Notes under the pieces: model-generated | Told to the model about the DNA's origin: nothing | Seen by the model: the letters and a program-made list of their open reading frames with translations, nothing else | Databases searched by the model: none | Shown: positions 10,290 through 22,689 of the stretch, piece after piece | How the letters are laid out: each line of letters starts with the position of its first letter | Position numbering within the stretch: position 1 is the first letter of the stretch | Position numbers and translations under genes: made by a program | Assembly (NCBI RefSeq): GCF_001625215.2 | Contig: NC_030385.2 | Span: forward strand, 46,835,598-46,899,597 | Reading direction: 5' to 3' | DNA length: 64,000 nt | Origin: Daucus carota subsp. sativus | Taxonomy: Eukaryota; Streptophyta; Magnoliopsida; Apiales; Apiaceae

Positions 10290-12660
10290 ATTAGTTAGAG
10301 ATTTTACCGTCTCTGCTTTTTAATATTTTAGGACTTACAAAAGATATATAAGATCCTAACCAGATACTAATTTTTCAAATATATTTTCAGATATGATTGT
10401 AAAATTTTTGAAATCTCTCACATATCACTAAAATCCAACCACATTCATGTACGAATAATGTACGTATTTCAAAAAAAAAATCCATATTTTTTTACTAAAT
10501 TAATGATGTAACACGCAAGAGGAAAATTATGATCGGGTGATTAATGTATATACAAGGTCTCATTATTGTTGGACTGAATGCAATTAATCAGACTTCGACA
10601 CAGAAAAAAATGAGATAATATTTTGATATACCTGTCATTTTCCGTCGTATCACCTTTGAATTTCTAAAAATCTAAAATATATCGAAATCGTTATATATAC
10701 TAGAAGATAAGGTTAAGAATAAAAATTTCCAACCAAATCAAAATGCAAAATCTCCTACATGGCACTAAATTCAATCATATTCAGCAGATAGAGCTGACTA
10801 TTTGAAAAACTTAACAATTTTTTAGAATCTCTACCAAAATCCAACACATCCATACACACTTGAATTTCTTAAAACTGAAAATAATATATCGAAATCTTTA
10901 TCAGATAAGGTTGAGAATAAAAACTGCCAACCAAATCAAAATGCAAAATCCCAGTAAATCTCACTAAATTCAATCATATTCACTGCATACAGCTGGCTTT
11001 CTGAATCTTACAGTAATAATTTTATAAAATCTCTCCCAACTAATCAATCAAATGCACAAAAAGACAAGAAATTACAGTTGGGATTTGGTCATTGCAAAAG
11101 CGCGTGATTTAACCGCCCAAACATGGGCTTGGGCCAAGTACAAAGCACCCTAATTTCTTCCCGTGTTCTCACTCGCTCCTCAACTATAAAAACCCCCTTC
11201 CCCCACCACACAACACATTTCATTTTGTAACTCTCTCTTGCAAAATCCCCTAGAATTCTCTCTCGTTTTACTCCTGATAGGTGTTCAGTTCATGATTATT
11301 TTCTCCCATAAGCCTGCCTTAAGGCTTAAAACCCCGAACCTCGATACCATGTTAAGTGACAATCTCCTCAAACCCCCGAACCTCAAATTCCTGTCGTCTC
11401 CATTTAAGGGTATACACACCAAGTCTTAAATTTCACAGTTTTGTTATTAAATCTATAAATCTTAAAGTGAATTTGACTAATTTTAGAGTTTTGTTTAATC
11501 AATGATTGTTTTTGAGATTTTAGCTATGTGTTCTATTTGTTTAATCTAAACTGGATTTCTCCGTGCAGATTCGAGCATGGAAAATCCCGACAAAAATTCC
11601 CATATTAATGTGGGAAGAGGAGCAGAAAGCTGGATGGGGATGGGTAAAATGGTGCAAGCAATTGCACTGGTACTAGCTAGGTTGCGAGAGGTTAAGGCAA
11701 CCCTTGTGGTATGCGCTCTGGTTGCTATGAGCCAGTGGGTGAACGAGATCAATCGATTCACCTAGTATATCATGGAGCCAATCGAGAAAACACGCTTCAT
11801 GAATTATGAGTTTTCTGACTATGATTTTATAATCACAACCTATTCGATTGTAGAAGTTCCAGTAGTGCTTGTATAGGTTTCAAATTATTAAGGGAGCAGA
11901 AGATGTACCATGTTTATTAAAATAAATTGTAATAAACAAATTGTTGGTCCTTTGTATTTTGTTTTGTACTTTGTATTGTGTAGTGGTATTTGTTTCATTT
12001 TTGTTTATTAACGAAGAGTATAGGCCTGTTTGGCAATCACTTTTCGGCCCGTTTGTATAAAAGAAATCGAATTTTAATATACGAGTATGGATGTGATCAT
12101 GTGAAGATAGAATAAAAATCGTAGCTTATTAGTGATTTAATATTATTTTTTAAAATATAATTTTACAAAATGTATTAAATCACTTAAAATATAATTTATA
12201 ATATTTAATTATTATATTAATAATTTTTATATGTAATAAGTTATAAATTACAAAAAAATTATTGAAACACATAAATTAAAAATTTCTTTCCACTTATAAA
12301 TTTCACAAGAGAATCAATCTTTAAAATGGAATATTAGAAAATAGAACTTCTCTCTAAATTTTAAATAAATTTTCATGATCCAAATCTAAATACATGTTTT
12401 TTACATCGCTAATTGTGTTCAAATAAATTTATTTGTTTTTTGCAATATTTTATGTGTTTAAAAATAATTTTAAAATATAATATATAAATACGATATTTTT
12501 TACGTCATAACTCTAATTAATAGTAGAAATAATACTACGAGTCTTTTGAAAAATTTTAAGTGAAACATAAATTATTATTATTATTTTTTTAAGTTGTATC
12601 CAATTATTTATGCACTGAAACTATCATCGTTCCAAATGCCGGTAGGATTTATAAGCCTTA
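10290..12660 (+). pseudogene. Truncated copy 2 of the RAD16-like gene, with a 62-codon ORF
   Basis: Same architecture as copy 1: flank, promoter with TATA at 11184-11191, leader, intron with acceptor before ATTCGAGCATGG, short ORF, then the shared 3' UTR-like end (AGTTCCAGTAGTGCTTGTAT). The ORF 11577-11765 encodes MENPDKNSHINVG... and then a clear remnant of the helicase ATP site region: GMGKMVQAIALVLA matches parent GLGKTVQAIALVLA, and VKATLVVCALVA matches LKATLVVCPSVA, then WVNEINRFT. The Walker A threonine is replaced by methionine and the rest of the motor is gone, so ATPase activity is not expected. The upstream region holds its own direct duplication of about 198 bases (GATAAGGTT at 10706 and again at 10904). 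It could be a transcribed mini-gene or a plain pseudogene. Confidence 0.8.
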
Positions 12661-14816
12661 GATATAAAAAAGGATTAGGTGAAAAATTCTCAATTGCACT
12701 CGATAAAATGAAATCAAGGGTTGATAGTCTTTGAGGATGGGGTTATGAAGAAGGATTGGGATTTGGGGGTGAAGAGATTCTAATCTCTCATCCGCCTAGC
12801 TAGTTTTAAGTATCCCCTCTTTTATTGTCTCAAAGGGCACCACTCCTCTCATACTGCCTACTGCGCCCTAGTTACTTGCAACTTCTGCAGGGACATGGGT
12901 CAAGCAGCTGGAACTTGTGCTGCAGATGAACGAGATAGAGTAAGAGGGCTTTCACAGCATCACAGTGGAGCTAATCCGCCCAGTAAAGATAATATAGTCG
13001 AAATGTGTTAATGGGAATGAACTACAAGCTCTCAACTTCAGCAATATGAACTTTTGGGTTTTCTGGAATCTCTCTTTGCAAATTATGCAATGAATTCGGT
13101 TCCGGACATCAGACATGGGACAACAGAAGATAAGCCCTTGTTACCAACATTATCCAATCGCGCTACTTACAAACTAGATATTAATTAATTATTTTCCAAA
13201 TGAACGATGAGACAGTTCTACTATCTGGTCGGTTGCATTGGATTAAAAAATCATTAGTATTAAACAATGCCCTTACCAGTAATTTGGATCCATTTGTTGT
13301 AAACTGATTGATTAACATGTTGCATAAAAAACAGGCCGTAATCGAATATAGAAATGTAAAAGAAGATTATTTTATCCCTACATTAAAATTCATCTAATTT
13401 GATACGACTTCTAACTGCTTCTTCCTTGAATTGTACCACGTATCCAACTACTATGGTTTATTCTAATACAATGTTCCTTAAATTTTGCTGCTAATCTCAT
13501 TTTAACATTTTTAAATTTGCTGCAAGCTCGGTTCCCTCCTGTGACTAATCACCATCTGTATTCTATCTCAGCTTTGTATATACTAATAAAGTGGAGTTGC
13601 ATGAGTAAGCATTCCAGAAAAAAAGGCTAAAAGAAGTCATTAGAATAATAAGATTAATGTTGGCATTTTAGTTTTTTGTTGTATATGGGAAGAGAGTGAC
13701 TCAAACGTGGTTGTAGACATGTATCTTTTCACAGTTCACATGCTCTTTTCATATTCTGAAACTGTTGCTCATTTTTTATACACATATTCAAGATTCTTGA
13801 ATTTTCTACAAGGCTTGCAAGACTGATCAAGATTTGAACTTTGAAGTGATTTCAAGATCAAAGACTCAAAGGTAGGTTCTCTCATGCACTTCACTACTGT
13901 TTGCCTCGTAAATCTCATAGATATTGTTACTTTATGTGCTTGTGGATGTGTGTAGATTCATGATAATGCAAGTTTTTAGATATTTGATATGGTATGTTCT
14001 GATTCGATGGACAGAGCCTGTTTTCGGAGTTTAGATTAATTAGCTAGGATTAGGTTCTTGCTGGTTGCACCTTATGTATTAGGAATTCTGTTTGTGATTT
14101 ATTGATTGCATATTTGCATATATAGACACACATATTGCAATCAAATTACTTATTTCTGCAGAATCTGGCTGGAACAGTAGAGAAAACTTGATACTTGAGT
14201 TGATAATTTCCCCAATTCATGCTTGTTTTGTGTGGAGATGTCCTCTATAGTCTATAGCATGGGAACTGCTGTATATAGTTAGAAGTATAAGTCCTGTATT
14301 GGCTTCATATCCGCAGTTCAGATGACTAGAAGTATACACTTTCAACTTACTTGATGCTGTTTTGGACTATAGTAGAGAGTAAAATAATGCATTTTGCTAT
14401 TGATGACGCGTTTCTTGGTTTCATATATTTTAAATTTATTTCTACCTACTATTTCATGACTTGTAATCTATACTATAATTTTTTATTAATCTGAGATTCA
14501 TAAGCAATGTTAATCGTGTACCAGTGCTTCAGGCATGCACCTATTTTAGAACAAGATGCATAACCAACTTTGTAACCATTATCGGTACATAAAGTGGCAG
14601 CTATGATAAATATGAATAAGGTAAGAATTTTATTCCATTTGGTGATTATATGTGAATGTGCTCTAATTAACACCACATGATCCATACACTTGTTTTAAGT
14701 TCTCACTTAGATGTTCTATAATTTATGTGACTTATGAAAGTCATCAAAAAAATTGCATGTGATTTTTTTTTTTTTTAAATTTCTGACAGGTGTAAATATC
14801 TTTCTGGGCCAGATAT
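12661..14816. other. Gap and upstream region of the OSCA gene
   Basis: About 12880-13010 has a less AT-rich patch reading DMGQAAGTCAADERDRVRGL in one frame, which I do not recognise. From about 13790 to 13871 there is a likely noncoding first exon of the OSCA gene ending CTCAAAG before GTAGGTTC; the matching acceptor is CTGACAG at about 14790, just before the start codon. Confidence 0.45.
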
Positions 14817-17800
14817 ATGGCTACACTGTCTGATATAGGGGTTGCAGCATCTATTAATATCTTGAGTGCATTAGCATTCTTTATAGCGTTTTCAGTTCTC
14901 CGGATTCAACCATTTAATGACAGGGTCTATTTTCCAAAATGGTACTTAAAGGGTTTAAGAAACGATCCACTGCAGACAAGTGCACTTGTACAGAAAATTC
15001 TAAATTTGGACTGGAAGTCGTATTTGAGTTTCCTGAATTGGATGCCTGCCGCACTGAAAATGCCAGAGCCTGAACTTATTGATCATGCAGGATTGGATTC
15101 TGCGGTTTACTTGAGGATTTACAGGACAGGGTAATTCTTTCATATATATAAGGAAAAAATATTTGATGAAGATGCTTTAGTATTCTGCATAAAATATTTA
15201 TCACAAGTAATATCATCATAGCTACTCTATCCTTACTATAAACGCACAGAATGTATAGGTCAACTCAGCATGTACTATATTGAGTTACACATACTTCGCT
15301 ACTTAAGAACTCCTTGTAAACAAGATTTGACTTATTTTATTTGTACATGTATTGGCATTTGGCAAAATTGTCCAAACTACTAGCATTATATTAGGATAAG
15401 GGCTGGTGTTCATTAAATATAGGGTTATAAGGGATTTTCTTGAGCAAATTGGATTGTAAACATTATAAAAACAGATTTTCTACTTATGAATGTGACACAC
15501 AGTATTGCATTGCAAGTTTGTGTATATTTGTCTCCAACTTGATCTCTACCCCTCCCCCTCTTCCGCTTCCCCCATCCCAGACATACCGTGGTTTTATTAT
15601 CAATGAGTCAAGAGTGTTCCCTAATAAGTAACTGAATGCTATAATGACAATCTTCTTTTTTTCATTTGTTTCTCAAGTAACATTATTTTCCTTGCAGGCT
15701 TAAAATATTTATTCCAATTGCAGTGGCTGCCTTTTCAATCATTGTTCCAGTGAATTGGACAAATCGCACTCTTGAGCACTCCAATCTAACTTACAGCACC
15801 ATAGATAAACTATCTATTTCAAATATTCCAATTGGATCAATTAGGTATGGTAAGCTTTTACCTTTTCAAGTTGCTTTTGTTTTGTTTATTCTCTTCTTCC
15901 CCCCAGTACCAGTTCCCTGTTAAATTATAGCGATAGACAAAACTTTCTTATACCGAGCGCGTGATATCGTGATGGCCGATGGGAAAATTGTAATCTTATG
16001 AAGTACCATGCCAGCAACAAATCACTATTTAGCGATTGATTAAATAAACCCTTACCTTTTAATTGGCTAGAAGAAAACCTTCTTTTTTACCATATACCAT
16101 GTGCTGACATTTATTCATAGGAACCTCTTGCCAGTCCACTTAACTGCATTTATTGTTAAGCACAGATATTTCTCCTTGAATACATGCTGTAACAGTGTCA
16201 ATCGGTTAAATTTAATAATTATTATTTGCAGATTCTGGACACATTTGGTCATGTCGTATGCTTTTACCCTCTGGACATGCTATGTGCTGAAGCAGGAGTA
16301 TGAAATTGTTGCATCAATGAGGTTGCATTTTCTTGCATCAGAACATCGTCGGCCAGATCAATTCACTGTAAGATGAAATTCTGATGCATTGATGAATAGT
16401 TGCAAATGCCATGTGTTGATTGTACACTAGTATAGAACTCTACTGGATTTGCAGTGTTTTGCAACAGGATATTAGATATCATTCTTGTGTTTACTGTTTA
16501 GGGATCATCCACTAATATTTTTTATATCAGTAATTTCCTATCCTTTTTAGTCATAAAGAGTAAGGGACCTAGTTGATGACTACCATTTGCCATAAATTGT
16601 TAAACTTGAGACCTAAAATGGCGTGTCTGGGTTTTCATAGGAACTATTTGGCATATTACTTACTACTCACTAGATATCTAGAGAGTTACATAATTGTTAC
16701 TCTATTTTAATGAAACTGCAAGGACAGATGATAGTAACTATGGGCACCTAGATTCCTTCAGCGCACATCTACTCATATCAATTTATTTTCTACAAAAATA
16801 ACTGATGTGAGGATTTATATGATTCTGATAGGTACTTGTAAGAAATGTGCCACCAGATCCTGATGAATCGGTAGGTCAACTTGTGGAGCACTTCTTCTTG
16901 GTCAACCATCCAGAACACTATCTCAGCAATCAGGTTTTTAGTGTTTATTTATTTATTTAGTTGATTGCACTAGAAATAAATTTATATATTGCAATTAATT
17001 TTGAATGTAAAATCGTTGTTTCTGGTAACAGCCTTAATTATTACTCATTTTGAGCTAACAAGAATGATGCCTGTCTGTATTGTGCAAATATGGTAATATG
17101 TGGCCGATGATATTATTTTATATACAATTTGATTTATATTAAATTCTGTCTATTGAGATCATTTCCAACTATCGGTACGTATTCTCTTTTTTAAGTCAAC
17201 TAATTCATCACTATATGTGTAATAGGTTATAGAAAGCCATCATAAGATGTCTGCAAATGCATGCAAGGAGTGAATGATGTCAATAATGACACAGTAGAGT
17301 TAATACACTAGTTTCCTTTCTTTGATATCTTGGTCTCTATTTTTCCTGACCTGGTAATTTCTGCGCAGGTTGTGTATAATGCTAACATACTGTCGGGACT
17401 TGTTGACGAGAAGAAGAAGAGGCAAAATTGGCTAGACTATTATCAACTGAAGTATACCAGAAAACTGTCAAAAAGACCAACTATGAAGGTAAATAACCTG
17501 CTTTAATAATATAATACAATGATAGATTTATGACACATCTGTAAGGCTGAACGTTATTTTATTTTTATTCTTTCATGACTCTCATTGCTAAGCATGTTGT
17601 AAAATGGCTCTCTTATAATGCAGACTGGACTGCTTGGCCTTTGGGGAAAGAAAGTGGATGCAATTCAATATTATACATCGAAAATTGAAAAACTCTCTGA
17701 AGAAGTAAGACAAACCTGTCATTTTGCGATGATTGATGGCAAAATATCTGCTAATATGGTTGTTAGTAGTACTTTTTTTAATATTATTTAGACTTAGTAA

Positions 17801-20264
17801 GAATTGATCATCCATAACAGTGATGCAGATTAATTAGTGAGAGTTCCAGCTTTAGAATTAAGCTTCTAGATTTCTTTTTCTCCAGATAATATTGAACAAA
17901 AATTGTTTTCTTGTTGCAGCCCGCTGAATGTTTTTATTTAGTAGAAGTATATATACTCGTATTATCTTGATATGTGATGGCTTTGGCTTACACTGCTTTT
18001 TTACAAACATATGATTTATAGATTTTTTCAGAAAGATTGAAAATGGCCAAGGATCCGAAATTCATCATGCCAGCCGCATTTGTTTCATTCAAAACGCGAT
18101 GGGCTGCTGCTGTTTGTGCACAAACTCAACAATCTAGAAATCCAACTGTCTGGTTAACTGAGTGGGCACCTGAACCCCGTGATGTGTATTGGGATAACCT
18201 GGCAATTCCATTTGTCTCCCTCACAATAAGAAGGCTTGTTGTTGCCGTTGCTTTCTTTTTTCTTACTTTCTTCTTCATGATACCTATCGCACTTGTACAG
18301 TCTCTTGCAAACCTTGACGGAATAGAGAAAGCAGCACCGTTCTTAAAGCCTGTGATTGAAGTGTAAGTGTCTTTTCTCTGTTTTTTGTCTTGGTAACCCC
18401 TACCCAATTTCTGGTTTCTGTATAAGTACAGTTGGTTGGGCCAAGTTCGAAAAATTCAGTAATGAAGACCACTGATATTATTTTCAACATATATATTGCA
18501 TCAGTAGAAATCGAATAACATATATCTATGTACTGGCTAGAAGAGATCTACATTATTTTCAAATAATTGCTTAATTCTTTGGATGTAACGAGTTCCCATA
18601 TATTTTTTTTACCTTTTTTCCTGCTAATTAGAACCTTTGTTCTGCGTTCAGGAAAGCTGTGAAAGCATTCATTCAAGGTTTCCTTCCGGGAATTGCTTTG
18701 AAATTTTTTCTTATATTTCTACCATCAATATTGATGCTGATGTCCAAATTTGAAGGCTTTAGCTCCATATCAAAACTAGAAAGGAGATCCGCTAGTAGAT
18801 TCTACGTTTTTCAATTTGTAAATGTTTTTCTTGGGAGCATAATCGCAGGAACTGCATTTCAACAGCTAAATAATTTCATCCACCAATCAGCAAATGAGTA
18901 AGATGATTACAGATGACTCCTATTTATTTAATCTTGCTATGACCTGTGTTATAGAATCAGCTGGAATTGTCCACACGGATACTTGTCCAAATGGCGGACT
19001 CACCAATATTTTGAATTTGATGTGCATGTTTTTGGCCCAAAACGAAGTCTTGAGTGAATGACTGTGTTATTGGTCTACTGCAGGTTTATCATATCCATTT
19101 TATATCTTACTTGATGAAATGTTGTGCAGAATCCCAAAAACTATAGGAGTCTCCATCCCCATGAAAGCAACTTTTTTTATAACTTACATAATGGTAGATG
19201 GATGGGCTGGAGTTGCTGGGGAAATTCTGAGATTGAAGCCACTGATAATGTATCACTTGAAAAATTTCTTCTTGGTGAAAACTGATAAGGACAGGAAAGA
19301 AGCCATGGACCCAGGAAGCATTGAATTTTATACAGGGGAACCTCAAATACAACTTTATTTCTTACTCGGTCTTGTCTATGCTGTTGTGAGCCCAATTTTA
19401 CTTCCCTTCATAGTAGTGTTCTTTGCCCTGGCGTTCCTTGTATATCGCCATCAGGTACCTCTTTGGTATCTTTCAGTAGAAGTACAATTATATATGCTGA
19501 ACGAGTAAGACTTGTTATGACTGGTTCTGTATTATGTTAAAGGATAGAGTCGCACACGGATGCCTATAGTCAGAAGATTTATGAGTTTCTTGTGTAACTT
19601 GTGTTCTTTTTCTTTAAACATGTAGATTATAAATGTCTACAATCAGGAATATGAAAGTGCTGCAGCATTCTGGCCTGATGTCCATAGGCGTATTATAGTG
19701 GCGTTGATCGTCTCACAATTGCTTCTTTTGGGATTGTTGAGTACAAAAGAAGCAGCTCAGTCAACCCCATTGCTCATTGCACTCCCAGTACTGACAATTT
19801 GTTTCCACATATTCTGCAAAGGTCGTTATGAACCAGCTTTTCTCCGATATCCACTACAGGTTTGAATTTTTACTCCATTTTTATATCTGTTTTTTGCCTT
19901 TGAGCTTCACTTCATTGTCTTATGCTAGAGTCTCACGCAAAATATAACACGTAGTCCTAATTTTGCAAAGATGAATATAATTTTCTATGCAACTGTTCAG
20001 GAAGCGAAGATGAAAGATATATTGGAACGTACACGAGAGCCAAACCTGGACTTGAAGGAATACCTTCAAAGGGCTTACGTCCACCCAGTCTTCAAGGCTG
20101 GAGATGATAATGATAGTGATGCACAAGCTCAAGAATGGGAATTGAAGACTACTCTTGTTCCCACAAAACGGACTTCACGGAAAAATACTCCGGTCCCTAG
20201 CATAAAGAGCTCAGGCTCTACTGGACCCTTATTATCTGATGTTCAGGGAATTCCAAATCCATAA
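14817..20264 (+). CDS. OSCA1/CSC1-like hyperosmolality-gated calcium-permeable channel
   Basis: Eleven coding exons: 14817-15130, 15698-15844, 16232-16367, 16832-16933, 17369-17488, 17624-17704, 18022-18362, 18652-18897, 19130-19454, 19626-19859, 20001-20264. They total 2310 bases, 769 aa plus stop, close to Arabidopsis OSCA1 (772 aa). The N-terminal part (MATLSDIGVAASINILSALAFF) has the extracellular-first membrane helices. Residues about 195-350 form the cytosolic PHM7 domain, with AFVSFKTRW near 317 and CAQTQQ near 330. The DUF221/RSN1 multi-helix pore region follows, with FIQGFLPGIALK, MSKFEG, IPMKATFFITYIMVDGWAG and EPQIQLYFLLGLVYA. Family members are mechanically and osmotically gated cation channels of the plasma membrane. 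For exon 7 I use the acceptor TTTATAG at 18021, which gives IFSERLKMAKDPK in frame. A 5' UTR intron is likely. I see no damage. Confidence 0.95.
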
Positions 20265-20579
20265 AATCTGCTTAAATATGGTACTAGGTTACTTAGTAGA
20301 CCGCGAGATGATAGAATATTAGCAGCGATAACAATGCAGCTGTACAATAGTAGATGACAGGAGGTAGACTGCTTAGATAAATAGCATTATGAAATTTCGT
20401 GTTCTGACAAATTATGTAGTCAGTTTGGTTGATCTTGTGTCAGCCATGGAAAATGCGACAAAGAGAATGTTGTAACAGCAGTACTGGCTTTTATAAAATA
20501 CAGTTCCTGCTTGATTTCTCACCAGTCACCATGAGTGACAGACTGAGGAGAAGCATAGCTGCATAGGGGAGTTTTTAAG
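20265..20579. other. 3' UTR and downstream region of the OSCA gene
   Basis: Downstream of the stop codon is T/A-rich sequence with AAAATACAG-type polyadenylation context near 20495, reaching the target duplication of the next MITE. No other feature is seen. Confidence 0.4.
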
Positions 20580-21268
20580 CAGGGGTGAGTACGGTACGGG
20601 TAAAGTCGTGGTTCCCGAGTTATCCAGGACAATCCCAATTTTCAGATATTCAAGATGTTAGAGAATCAAAATTGTGTCATTATTATAAATATCCGTATTG
20701 TATTGTTCCAAATTTTCGGGACAAGATGGGACGGGATTTCAGGTATTCGGTCCTCTTGATAAAATGACATTAAAAAAAGTAAATATCAGAAAAGTAAATA
20801 AATCTAAACAATAAAATTTCAAGTCATACTTGGTAAATAAAGAAGCAAAATTTCAATTGCATGATATATTATATCACAAAAATGACTAAAATCACAAATA
20901 TTGTGCTATTACATCATATTTGTGAAATTTGATATTAGTTATTAAACACAAAACTAAAAAGAAAACAATATGTATATCAAACTATGTCATAATATATGAT
21001 ATATATTATTAATATTATATTATATATATCTCATATATTTTTTATATATCAATCAAAATTTCAATTATTCAGTTTGGTACAGTTCGGTATAGTTCAACAT
21101 AGTTCGGTACAGTTCTTATGTATAAACCAGAACCATCCCATATTTTAAAATTCGGTACAGTTCAATACAGATATAGTCAAAAATCAACGGGATTTCAATT
21201 TTTCGGAACTTTCAGTTCCGTTATTTGGTAGGTACGTACGGCGTCTTCAAGACCCATGCTCAGCCCAA
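20580..21268. mobile_element. hAT-type MITE
   Basis: The 689-base element begins CAGGGGTGAGTACGG and ends with the imperfect inverse CCATGCTCAGCCCAA. It is flanked by a perfect 8-base duplication TTTTTAAG (20572-20579 and 21269-21276). The right part carries repeated AGTTCGGTA/TACAGTTC motifs, typical of hAT subterminal repeats. No transposase is encoded. It lies about 315 bases after the OSCA stop codon. Confidence 0.85.
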
Positions 21269-21639
21269 TTTTTAAGCATGACTTGTACACATTTTGTACA
21301 TTACGGATTCTAAATATAAGTCGTTTTTATATATTACATTAAATTTTTTTGTAGGATTAATTATTTAACTCTCACGAAAAAATATAATTATAATAAATTG
21401 CCGGCATAAGTATAAAAAGAAAAATTCAAATATTTTACAATATTATAATAATATTTAATATATTAATTTAATTTACTATATTACATATGTTTTTTACGGG
21501 ATTTAGCCAAAATTATCGTGACGTATTGTTAAGAAATAAAAATCCGCCTTACGAAAGGATTTCTTATAATTATTATAAAAATTAATTGAACGTTAAAAAA
21601 CAGGGAAATCTACAAAACTACCTACCTTTTCTTTTATTG

Positions 21640-22480
21640 TTTTAAAAAATACTACCTTCCAGAATTATTTTTAAAAATACCTTTTCATAAAATTTTTTTT
21701 TCAAAAATACTGTTTGCAACTTTTGCAACCTCATTTGCAACTACAGGCGGCGCCAGCCGTGTTGCAACCTGATTTCCAGTTCCAGTTTTCAAATGTCATT
21801 TTCGACCTCATTTTCGGAATCGATATATATATATATATATATATATATCGATTCCGAAAATGAGGTCGAAAATGACATTTGAAAACTGTAACTCGAAATC
21901 AGGATTTGTAATTGCATATATGGTTGCATATGGTTGTATTCAGTTGCATATGGTTGCATTCAGTTGATTCTATTGTAATCTAATGGTCCCGCCAGGGGCA
22001 CACCAAACATCTGTTGTTACTTACAGTTTTCAGTTGCATTTAGTTGCAACTGAGGTTGCAAAAGTTGCAACTGCAGTTGCAACCTCATTTGCAACTTTTG
22101 CAACCTCATTTGCAACTTTTGCAACCTCATTTGCAACTATATATAGTTTTCAGTTGCATTTAGTTGCAACTGCAGTTGCAAAAGTTGCAACTGCAGTTGC
22201 AACTTCATTTGCAACCTCATTTGCAACTTTTGCAACTTACAGTTTTCAGTTGAACTAGTTGCAATTGCAGTTGCAACAGTTGCAACTTTCCATTTTTATT
22301 TGCAATTTTTGCAACCTTTGCAACCTCATTTGCAACTTTTACGGCTGCGCCGCCCAAGGTTGCAAATGAGGTTGCAAAAGTTGCAAATCGCATTTTTGAA
22401 AATTTTTTTTTATGAAAAGATATTTTTAAAAACAATGAAAAAGATGGTAGTATTTTTAAAAAACTAATTTTACAGATGGG
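21640..22480. repeat. GTTGCA-rich foldback element with long inverted ends
   Basis: The left end (about 21640-21765) and the right end (about 22335-22480) are inverted copies sharing AAAATACTACC, TTTTTAAAAATA, CTTTTCATAAAA, TTTGCAACTTTTGCAACCTC and a GGCGGCGC...AGCCGT block. The interior is filled with GTTGCAACT units in both orientations, some as CAACTGCAGTTGCAA palindromes. The arms of about 140 bases and lack of a gene suggest a non-autonomous long-TIR DNA element, perhaps Mutator-like, but I could not define a target duplication. It ends about 200 bases before the CAP-H start codon. Confidence 0.7.
21769..21902. repeat. Near-perfect 134-bp palindrome
   Basis: Two arms of about 60 bases sharing CTGATTT, TTTTCAAATGTCATTTTCGA, CCTCATTTTCGGAATCGAT meet at an (AT)n centre near 21836. 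Only a few positions near the outer ends differ. It is inside the GTTGCA foldback and would extrude as a hairpin or cruciform. Confidence 0.9.
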
Positions 22481-22689
22481 TATTTTTAAAAAGATCCATA
22501 AAAAACAAATGAATCTGGATTTTAGGTCAGCCTGTGCCGCAGCCCGCATCTGGAAATTTCGCTGGAATTCAAAATATAAAGGAGGGAAAAAGCAAAAAAT
22601 AAAAAATAGTTCTGTGAAATTCATCAATTGCATCTCCTTCAATCTTACCCGAAATCAAAATCTCAATCTCTCTCTCACACACACGCGTG

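Noticed and set aside
22217-22642. 141-codon ORF on the minus strand
   Set aside because: It is produced by the GTTGCA foldback and CAP-H upstream DNA; LQLLQLQLQLVQL reflects the repeat and not a protein family.
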